From the NCBI RefSeq assembly GCF_014647675.1, contig NZ_BMPQ01000001.1:1-63315 (forward strand): 63,315 bases of DNA. Reading direction: 5' to 3'. The translations under genes were made by a program, and so were the position numbers. The notes under the pieces are model-generated. The model was not told where the DNA came from, did no database searches, and worked only from the letters and a program-made list of their open reading frames with translations. Below are positions 43,400 to 49,965 of this stretch, in pieces (position 1 is the stretch's first letter; the number at the start of each line of letters is the position of its first letter). The DNA comes from Streptomyces flaveus. Lineage in GTDB: Bacteria > Actinomycetota > Actinomycetes > Streptomycetales > Streptomycetaceae.

Positions 43400-43895
43400 A
43401 CTGAACTTCCTTTCCGAGCCCGCCGTGGCCGAGATGGTCAGGGGCGTCCGACCGGGCGGCCTGGTCGCGGCGTATGTGTGGGACTACGCCGGGGGCATGG
43501 GTTTCCTGCGCCGGTTCTGGGAGGCCGCCGTCAAGGTGGAGCCGTCCGCAGCCGCACTGGACGAAGGCCGCAGGTTCCCTCTGTGCCGTCCGGAGGCGTT
43601 GCACACGGTGTGGGCCGACGCGGGACTCGTCGATGTGTCGACCGTCCCGATCGAAGTGCCCACCGTCTTCGCCGACTTCGACGACCTGTGGAAGCCCTTC
43701 CTGGCGGGGCAGGGTCCTGCACCTGGCTACGTGGCCACCCTCGCCCCCGCCGACCGGGACCGGCTGCGTGACGTGTTCAGTGCGGCTGTCCCCCGGAGGC
43801 CGGACGGTTCCATCGCGCTCACCGCCCGAGCCTGGGCGGTGAGCGGCCGCAGACCGGTCCGCGCCGAGGTGAGCCAGGCGCTGTCCCAGCAATAG
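43400..43895 (+). pseudogene. C-terminal half of a class I SAM methyltransferase
   Basis: From about 43400 the frame reads ALNFLSEPAVAEMVRGVRPGGLVAAYVWDYAGGM, the motif III/strand 5 region of UbiE-like methyltransferases, and continues normally to the stop at 43895. The N-terminal half with the SAM-binding glycine loop is missing; upstream sequence (43290-43399) is unrelated. ATG/GTG codons near 43425 exist but a working enzyme is not expected. Confidence 0.8.
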
Positions 43896-43972
43896 CCGTC
43901 GGGCCGGTCCTCGCCACGACGCTTGCCGTTCCGCACGGTGCCGCTCCCGGGCAGTCGGAGGCCCACGACGGA

Positions 43973-45031
43973 TCACGCGAACGCCGGCATGATCCCGTCG
44001 TGGATCAGGCGGAGCTGGATGTTCACGTCGGCCACCTCCGGGAGGTGGCGGCCGGTGAAGGACTTGACGAGGGTGCGGTCGGTGATAGCGCAGATCATGT
44101 GGTTCACGCCGGTTGGGGCGATCTCCCGCTGGATCTTCTCCAGGCATTCCTCGGGGGTGCCCGCTATGGAGAGGCGTTCGGCGATTTCCGGCGTCGTCAG
44201 CTCGATGCCTCGGGGCAGGTCGCCAGCGGCTATGGCGTCGATGATCGGTTTGAGCTCGCCAGGGTCGACGCCGTTGCGGCGTAGCTGTTCCTCGGGCATC
44301 GAGGAGGCGTAGATGCCGACCATGCTGCGGGCCGCGTCCTTGGCGGCGGCGGAGTCGGGGCCGGTGGCGAAGACGACCCAGGCGCCGATGTCCAGGGACT
44401 GCCAGTCCTTGCCGGCGCGTTCCGCTCCGGCCCGGATGTGCCGCACCGCGTACTCGTACGCCTCGCGGGTGTAGCTCAGCGCGTGATGGCAGCCGTCGGA
44501 CAACTCGCCTGCCGCTTCGAAGGACTTGGGCCCGCGCATCGCTCCGAGCTTCAGCGGCACCCGGCTCTGGACCGGTCGCGCGAAGGTGAACAGGCCTTCG
44601 TACGAGAAGAATTCGCCGTCGTACGAGATCGTCCCCTCGTCCAGCAGCGTGCGCACCACATGCAGCGCCTCCTTGACCCGGGACAGCGGGCGGATGCGGG
44701 CCCAGTCGATGCCGTACTGGGCCAGGAGCCCGAAGTTGCCGCTGGACAGCACGGCCTCCGCGCGGCCGTCGGAGAGTTCGTCGAGGGTGGCCACGGCCTG
44801 GGCGATCAGGGTCGGTTCGCGGAGTGTGACCGGGGAGACGCTCGGGCCCAGGCGGATTCGGCTGGTCCGGCCGGCGGCCGCGGCGAAGAGCAGCCATAAG
44901 TCCTTGTGCCAGGTCTCGTCGGCGGCGTAGCAGGCGTGGAAGCCGAGTTCGTCGGCGAGTTTGATGGAGTCCAGTGACTCCGTGAGGGGGTAGTCGGGGA
45001 GCATCGCATAGCTGAACTTCACGAGTGTCAC
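43973..45031 (-). CDS. F420-type LLM-class flavin/deazaflavin oxidoreductase
   Basis: The 352-residue luciferase-like TIM-barrel protein has KFSYAMLPDYPLTESLDSIKLADELGF, RIRLGPSVSPVTLREPTLIAQAVATLDELSDGRA and a C-terminal region with GTPEECLEKI. The pattern fits the actinobacterial F420-dependent group related to methylenetetrahydromethanopterin reductase. It should reduce or oxidise an unknown substrate with F420 or FMN. GTG 45031 gives the expected N-terminus. Confidence 0.88.
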   Translation of the reverse strand: MTLVKFSYAMLPDYPLTESLDSIKLADELGFHACYAADETWHKDLWLLFAAAAGRTSRIRLGPSVSPVTLREPTLIAQAVATLDELSDGRAEAVLSSGNFGLLAQYGIDWARIRPLSRVKEALHVVRTLLDEGTISYDGEFFSYEGLFTFARPVQSRVPLKLGAMRGPKSFEAAGELSDGCHHALSYTREAYEYAVRHIRAGAERAGKDWQSLDIGAWVVFATGPDSAAAKDAARSMVGIYASSMPEEQLRRNGVDPGELKPIIDAIAAGDLPRGIELTTPEIAERLSIAGTPEECLEKIQREIAPTGVNHMICAITDRTLVKSFTGRHLPEVADVNIQLRLIHDGIMPAFA

Positions 45032-45166
45032 CTTCCGAAGAGGGGACCGCGGTCAGTACGGGTGTCCTCACCAGGCTAGGAAAACGGCGCCCAACTCTCC
45101 AGCGTGCCAAGCAAGTTGTAGAGCCATCCCCACATTTGAGGAGTCGACGCAGCGGGATGGCTGCGC

Positions 45167-45847
45167 CTACGCCTCCTCCAGTGCCTCCACCCTGAAGCCC
45201 GCCTCCGTCAGTACCGTCGCCGCCACCCCGCGGCCGACCCGGCCGAGGCCCGTCAGCAGGTGGTCGCAGTCGATGAGGGCGGCGCCCGCTTGTTCTTCCG
45301 CCAGGGCGATGGCCTTGCGGGAGTAGGGAGTCCAGGCGATCCGTTCGGCGGCTTGTGAGGCGCCCATGCTCAGGTGGGCCTCGACCGAACGGTGTACGGC
45401 ATCGGGGGCGACACCGGACGCCTCAAGGAGCCGGGTGGCGTTGTTGGGCATCGCGGTGAGGCCCCACAACAGGTGCTCGGTGCCTATGTAGTTGTTGCGG
45501 TGCTGCACCGCGGCCCGCTTGACGTGGGCCATCGCCTCGCGGAGGCCGTCGGTCATCGTGTCGGGGGCGTATCGCTTGTGGGGGGCGTGGAAGCGCTGCT
45601 GCACCGCCTGCCGGGTCACGCCCAGGGCGGCGCCGATGTCGGTCCACGAGCAGCCGTGCATCCGGCAGTGTTCGACGTAGTCCTCGACCAAGTCGTCCGC
45701 CAGGGCCTGCAGTTGGCCCGAGAGCTGCGCGGCCACGGTCAGCAGGGCGAGCCAGTCGGGCTGCTCCGTGCCGCTGCCGGGCCGGTGTGCGGTGTCGCAG
45801 GTGCGGTCCACTTCCGCGATGAGTTCGTCCAGGTCTGGAAGAGTCAT
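45167..45847 (-). CDS. HTH plus Clp N-terminal-domain protein
   Basis: The 226-residue protein has an N-terminal helical region, an HTH (CSWTDIGAALGVTRQAVQQRFHAPHKRY) and a C-terminal double Clp_N repeat (NNYIGTEHLLWGLTA, LIDCDHLLTGLGRVG). There is no ATPase domain, so it is not a Clp chaperone. Such proteins are inferred to sense misfolded or specific proteins and regulate transcription. ATG 45847 directly abuts a 49-bp palindrome and lacks a normal ribosome site. Confidence 0.85.
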   Translation of the reverse strand: MTLPDLDELIAEVDRTCDTAHRPGSGTEQPDWLALLTVAAQLSGQLQALADDLVEDYVEHCRMHGCSWTDIGAALGVTRQAVQQRFHAPHKRYAPDTMTDGLREAMAHVKRAAVQHRNNYIGTEHLLWGLTAMPNNATRLLEASGVAPDAVHRSVEAHLSMGASQAAERIAWTPYSRKAIALAEEQAGAALIDCDHLLTGLGRVGRGVAATVLTEAGFRVEALEEA

Positions 45848-45896
45848 GAGGCAAGTGCGCCTTGACAATCCCGAACTGTCAAGGCGCACTTGCCTC
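45848..45896 (-). promoter_or_regulatory. 49-bp palindrome abutting the HTH/Clp_N start codon
   Basis: Arms 45848-45867 (GAGGCAAGTGCGCCTTGACA) and 45877-45896 are perfectly complementary over 20 bp with the 9-base spacer ATCCCGAAC. Each arm carries TTGACA. It may be the HTH protein's own operator with overlapping promoters, or an RNA hairpin occluding the start. Confidence 0.7.
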
Positions 45897-45975
45897 TCTC
45901 CTCGGCGCGAGGGGCGAATACTCGCCACCCGCCGCCGGACGGCATGTCCGCCGTCATGCGGTTACGGCGACAGCG

Positions 45976-46587
45976 TCACCCCGCGTACGGTCGCACCGCC
46001 TTCGCTTCCCTCAACGTCCGCCCCCACCACACCAGTTGGTCCAGCATCCCCTTCGCGGCGGCGTCCGGAGCCGCCGGATCCCTGTGGCGGCCCTCGTCGT
46101 CGAAGTGGGCGCCCGCGTTGTGGAAGGAGACCGTGTCGCGGACGGTGACGGCGTGGAGTTCGGCGAAGACCTGGCGGAGGTGTTCGACGGCGCGGAGGCC
46201 GCCGGAGAGTCCGCCGTACGAGACGAAGGCGACGGGCTTGGCGCGCCACTCGGTGTAGTGCCAGTCGATGAGGTTCTTCAGGGGGGCCGGGAACGAGTGG
46301 TTGTACTCGGGAGTGAGGACCACGAACGCGTCGGCGCCGGCGAGCGTCGGCCCGATCTTGGCGAGCTCGGCGGTCACCTCGGCGGACGGCGAGTAGGACA
46401 GGGCCGTCGGCAGTCGTACGTCGGCGGTGTCGACGACGTCGGCCTCGATGTCGTCGCGCTCGCGGATCCGGCTCAGCAGCCAGTCGGCGATCACGGGTCC
46501 GAAGCGGCCCTCACGGTTGCTGCCGATGATCAGGCCGAGATGGACGGGTTCGTCCGTAGCGGAGTTCTTGGGGTTCGTGGAGTTCAT
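45976..46587 (-). CDS. NADPH-dependent FMN reductase
   Basis: The 203-residue flavodoxin-fold protein has LGLIIGSNREGRFGP for FMN phosphate binding, VLTPEYNHSFPAPLKNLIDW and FVSYGGLSGG, which are classic for the NADPH_FMN_red family (azoreductase/chromate reductase type). It probably reduces quinones or other electrophiles in the cytoplasm. The start ATG 46587 precedes a Ser/Asn-rich leader. A dyad just upstream suggests control by a MarR- or HxlR-type regulator not encoded nearby. Confidence 0.92.
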   Translation of the reverse strand: MNSTNPKNSATDEPVHLGLIIGSNREGRFGPVIADWLLSRIRERDDIEADVVDTADVRLPTALSYSPSAEVTAELAKIGPTLAGADAFVVLTPEYNHSFPAPLKNLIDWHYTEWRAKPVAFVSYGGLSGGLRAVEHLRQVFAELHAVTVRDTVSFHNAGAHFDDEGRHRDPAAPDAAAKGMLDQLVWWGRTLREAKAVRPYAG

Positions 46588-46603
46588 GGGGACAGGCTCA
46601 TAT

Positions 46604-46619
46604 CTCAACCAAAGTTGAG
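46604..46619 (-). promoter_or_regulatory. CTCAAC-N4-GTTGAG operator-like dyad
   Basis: A short perfect dyad with a four-base spacer lies 17 bases upstream of the FMN reductase start, in the region expected for promoter or +1. MarR/HxlR-type repressors often bind such CAAC/GTTG repeats in front of quinone-reductase genes. Confidence 0.5.
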
Positions 46620-46913
46620 GTCAAGTCCCGACCGGACCACCCGATCGAGCCACTCGACCGAACCACCGGTGGAGCCGTTCCCGAGCCGTCACCCGAGCCT
46701 TCGTCCGAGAGGCCGGTCACCCGTTCACACCCGCCCCCCACACCCCGCCGATACTTTTTACGCGTACGCCCGTGACCTGCTGAAACGCCCTGGGTGCGTC
46801 GGCCGGTGCACCCGCCCGACACCCGTTCTGACGCCTCATCAGGAGGCGTGTCGGGCCGACTGCCACTTACCTCGACAGAGCAGGGGTGCAACCGAGGCGG
46901 AGGAGCGAGCACG
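46620..46913. promoter_or_regulatory. Leader/promoter region of the secreted-protein gene
   Basis: No gene is seen in these 294 bases. On the plus strand a bulged hairpin spans 46814-46856: outer GCCCGAC/GTCGGGC and inner ACGCCTC/GAGGCGT. It ends 43 bases before GGAGGAG of the next gene and could be a structured leader. Confidence 0.45.
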
Positions 46914-47462
46914 ATGCGAACAGGCCGTCTGCTGACCGGTACCGCGTTGGCTCTCGCCGCCGCGGGCCTCCCCGTCGCGCCCGCGTACGCCTACGCGTTC
47001 GGCGAGGACACCGGCGCGCTGGAGGTGTACCCGTCGACCGTCGCACCCGGCGCCGAGGTCACGGTGAACACGGCGAAGTGCGGTGCGGACGGCGCGATGA
47101 AGGGGGACGCGAGCGCGGTGGGCGCGGGCGCCTTCACGCTGACGCCCAGCACGCACGAGCGGAACGCGGTCGGGCGGTTCCGGGTGCCGCCGTCCGCACA
47201 GCCCGGAACGTACGAGATCGTCGCGCGCTGTTCCAGCGGTACGCGGCTGACGGGGGACCTGAGGGTCGCGCTGGCCCCCAGGGCGGGGGCCGAGAAGGCG
47301 GCCGACGAACAGACGCACCCGAGAGGAAGCGTGAAGACGGGGGTCGGTGGCCCACTCGGCCCCGACCCCGTACAGACCGCGGCGGGAGTGGCGGCACTCG
47401 CCGTCGCCGCCGCGGGCGGTACCTGGCTCCTGCATCGCCGGGCGAGAGGCGACGGGATCTGA
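46914..47462 (+). CDS. Secreted, membrane-anchored protein beside a sortase
   Basis: The 182-residue protein has a signal peptide ending near APAYAYA, an Ig-like beta domain with two Cys (Cys62 region and ARCSSG) and a C-terminal membrane helix (VAALAVAAAGGTWLL) with basic tail. GGAGGAG seven bases before ATG 46914 sets the start. The C-terminus has the shape of a sortase substrate but no LPxTG or LAxTG motif, so it may simply stay membrane-bound. It is followed 112 bp later by a sortase gene. Confidence 0.78.
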   Translation: MRTGRLLTGTALALAAAGLPVAPAYAYAFGEDTGALEVYPSTVAPGAEVTVNTAKCGADGAMKGDASAVGAGAFTLTPSTHERNAVGRFRVPPSAQPGTYEIVARCSSGTRLTGDLRVALAPRAGAEKAADEQTHPRGSVKTGVGGPLGPDPVQTAAGVAALAVAAAGGTWLLHRRARGDGI

Positions 47463-47574
47463 CGGACACCTCCGCTGTCCACCGGTACCGCCGTCCCCTC
47501 CCCCTCCGGGTCCGACGCCCCTCGCGGCCCGGAGGGGGAAGCGGGACGCATCTCTTGTTTCAGAGGGGGCGTAC

Positions 47575-48195
47575 GTGCACAGGTTCAGCAATGCCGCCAT
47601 AGCCGCCGTGACGGTGGTGGCCTTCGGATCGGGTGCGTGGCTGGTGCGCAGTGGCGCCGAGGCGCACGCCCCGCCGCAGCCGTCTGCTGCGCAGAGCCGC
47701 GCGGACGCCCATGCCGACCGGCCCGCGGCCACCCCGCTCCCGCCCTCCCTTCCCGACCGCGTCCGCATCCCGTCCATCCGGGTGGACGCCCCTCTCACGG
47801 GCCTCGGCCTCACCCCGCAAGGCGGCCTCGACGTGCCGCCGGCATCGCGGCGGAATCTCGCGGGCTGGTACGCGGGTGGCGCCACCCCGGGCGAGCGGGG
47901 CACCGCGATCGTCGTCGGCCATGTCGACAACGCGGACGGGCCCGCCGTCTTCTTCCGCCTCGGCGCGCTGGAGAAGGCCGACACGATCGAGATCTCGCGG
48001 CGGGACGGCACGGTCGCCGTCTTCTCCGTCGACGCGGTCGAGGTGTACGACGCCCACGACTTTCCGGACGAGAAGGTGTACGGGGCCTCTCACGAGGCGG
48101 AGCTGCGCGTGATCACGTGCGGGGGCGGCTACTCGGAGGCCACGGGCTATCGGGGCAACGTGGTGGTGTTCGCCCACCTGGCCTCCGGCGGGTAG
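47575..48195 (+). CDS. Class F sortase
   Basis: The 206-residue protein has an N-terminal membrane anchor and the sortase catalytic triad: His in VVGHVDN, Cys in RVITCGGGY and Arg in GYRGNVVVFA. The sequence RIPSIRVDAPLTGLGLTPQGGLDVP is typical of actinobacterial class F enzymes. It attaches surface proteins to the envelope, although class F substrates are poorly known. GTG 47575 follows a G-rich ribosome site. It is probably co-transcribed with the preceding secreted protein. Confidence 0.9.
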   Translation: MHRFSNAAIAAVTVVAFGSGAWLVRSGAEAHAPPQPSAAQSRADAHADRPAATPLPPSLPDRVRIPSIRVDAPLTGLGLTPQGGLDVPPASRRNLAGWYAGGATPGERGTAIVVGHVDNADGPAVFFRLGALEKADTIEISRRDGTVAVFSVDAVEVYDAHDFPDEKVYGASHEAELRVITCGGGYSEATGYRGNVVVFAHLASGG

Positions 48196-48700
48196 GTGGG
48201 AGGGGTTCTCTTCCCCAGCCCCGCCCCTTCCCGGCTGTATCAATTTGCGGCTCCGCCGCGTGAGGGGGCTGCGCCCCCAGGCCCTCCGCCAGGGGGTGGG
48301 GTGACATGTCGTATCGCGACTGCGGGTGCGTCGTGGCTGGTCGCGCAGTTCCCCGCGCCCCTGAAAAGCAAAAGCCTGCGGCTGCCCGCGCCCCGAAGAC
48401 CCCCGCGTCCCGGGAAAGCCCGCACCCCGATGAAACCCGCGCTCTTCCTCCGGCGGGAGGGGTCGTGGGCCGGTGCGTCGTATGCCCGTCGCTTAGCTTC
48501 GGTCTCGGAGAACCCGCACCGTGTACCAGGCCAGGGCCGTATGCCCGCCCTGCGACGGGCTGACGCACCGGCCCACGACCCCGCACCCACCACCCACCCA
48601 GGGGCGCGGGGAACGGCGCGAGCAACCACAACGAACCCGCACCCGCCAAAAAACCCTCACACCCCGAACCCCGCCCCGCTGAGCGCAGCGTTCCTCGCGG
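48196..48700. repeat. 505-bp gene-free repeat cluster
   Basis: This gap contains, in order: the 23-bp tract shared with 17193 (48211-48233), the 28-bp tract inverted relative to 18790 (48233-48260), GC-rich hairpins (48262-48300), copy 3 of the dispersed element (48320-48363), a 124-bp palindrome (48459-48582) and copy 4 of the element in inverted orientation (48599-48642). It probably terminates the sortase transcript and insulates the nir operon. Confidence 0.75.
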
Positions 48701-48738
48701 GAAACAGTTGTGATGCGGCCGGGTAACACCGGCACCGC
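48701..48738 (+). promoter_or_regulatory. Putative GlnR box upstream of the nir operon
   Basis: GAAAC at 48701, GATGC at 48712, GTAAC at 48723 and ACCGC at 48734 are spaced every 11 bp with six-base gaps, the GlnR half-site rhythm also seen before nasA. It ends 12 bases before the ATG at 48751. Streptomyces nirB is a reported GlnR target; binding here is inferred. Confidence 0.58.
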
Positions 48739-48750
48739 ACGCTCGTCACC

Positions 48751-49965
48751 ATGACCTCGAATACGCGTGTGGTGGTGATCGGCGCCGGCCTCGCGGGCGT
48801 ACGGCTCGCCCGGCGGCTCGGCGAGCTCGGGCTGCCCGCCGTGCTCATCGGTGAGGAGGAGCACACCCCGTACAACCGGGTCCTGCTCGCCGAAGTGCTG
48901 GCCGGGCGGTACGCCCCCGACGTGATCGCCCTGCCCGCGCCCGCGGAGCTGATGCGCGCCCGGGTCACCGGCATCGACCGCGCCGAGCGGCAGGTGCACT
49001 GCTCGGACGGCTCGGTGATCGCATACGACACGCTGGTCCTGGCGACCGGGTCGAACGCGAAGCTGCCGCCCTTGCGGGGGCTCTTCACCGCGGACCACAT
49101 GCTGCCGGAAGGTGTGCATGCCTTCCGCACAATGGACGACTGCCTCGGGCTGTCCAAGGCCGTGCGCCCGAACGCCCGCGCCGTCGTCATCGGCGGCGGT
49201 CTGCTCGGCGTCTCGGCCGCCCGCGCGCTCGCCGCGCGCGGCGCGCAGGTCGTGCTCGCGCAGCAGGCCGAGCGGCTGATGGAACGCCAGCTCGACCCGT
49301 CCGCCTCGAAGTTGGTGCTCCGGCACCTGAAGGACCTGGGCGTCGAGGTGCACACCGAGTGCCGGGTACGGGACGTGCGCTGCGTCGGCGGAGCCGTCCG
49401 CTCGGTCGAGCTGGCCGACGGGTACGCGCTCGACGCCGACCTGGTGGTGCTGACCTGTGGCGTGCACCCGCGCGTGGGCCTCGCCCAGGACGCGGGGCTC
49501 GCCGTGCACAAGGGCGTCATCGTCGACGACGAACTGCGTACGTCCGACCCGCACATCCGGGCGATCGGCGACTGCGCGCAGCACGCGGGCACCGTCTACG
49601 GTCTCGCGACGCCCGCTCTCGAACAGGCCGAAGCGCTGGCCGAGCTGCTGGCGACGGGCGAGGGCGCCGCGCGCTACACCGGCACCCGCGCCCTCACCCG
49701 CCTGACCCTCGCCTCCGGCACCCCGCTCGACCTCGCCGCCTTCGGCGAGCCCACCCCGCAGCCCGGTGACGACGTCATCCAGCTCGCCGACGCGACTCGC
49801 GGCACCTACCGCAAGGTCGTCGTCCGCAACGACCGCGTGGTCGGCGGCGTACTCGTCGGCGAACTCGGCACCGTAGGCGCGCTCGCCCGTGCCTGGGAGG
49901 GAGCAGAGCCGCTCCCCGAGACCGGCCCTCTGCTCCACCTGCTCACCAACGATGGAGGCTCCTGA
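48751..49965 (+). CDS. Nitrite-reductase-associated FAD/NAD(P) oxidoreductase
   Basis: The 404-residue protein resembles the flavoprotein N-terminal part of NirB-type reductases: VVVIGAGLAGVRLARRL, YNRVLLAEVLAG, LVLATGSNAKLPPL, VVIGGGLLGVSAARAL and RAIGDCAQHAG. It lacks the iron-sulfur and siroheme parts. Its stop overlaps the nirB start (TGATG), so it is translated with NirB and may deliver electrons to it or to NasA. Confidence 0.88.
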   Translation: MTSNTRVVVIGAGLAGVRLARRLGELGLPAVLIGEEEHTPYNRVLLAEVLAGRYAPDVIALPAPAELMRARVTGIDRAERQVHCSDGSVIAYDTLVLATGSNAKLPPLRGLFTADHMLPEGVHAFRTMDDCLGLSKAVRPNARAVVIGGGLLGVSAARALAARGAQVVLAQQAERLMERQLDPSASKLVLRHLKDLGVEVHTECRVRDVRCVGGAVRSVELADGYALDADLVVLTCGVHPRVGLAQDAGLAVHKGVIVDDELRTSDPHIRAIGDCAQHAGTVYGLATPALEQAEALAELLATGEGAARYTGTRALTRLTLASGTPLDLAAFGEPTPQPGDDVIQLADATRGTYRKVVVRNDRVVGGVLVGELGTVGALARAWEGAEPLPETGPLLHLLTNDGGS

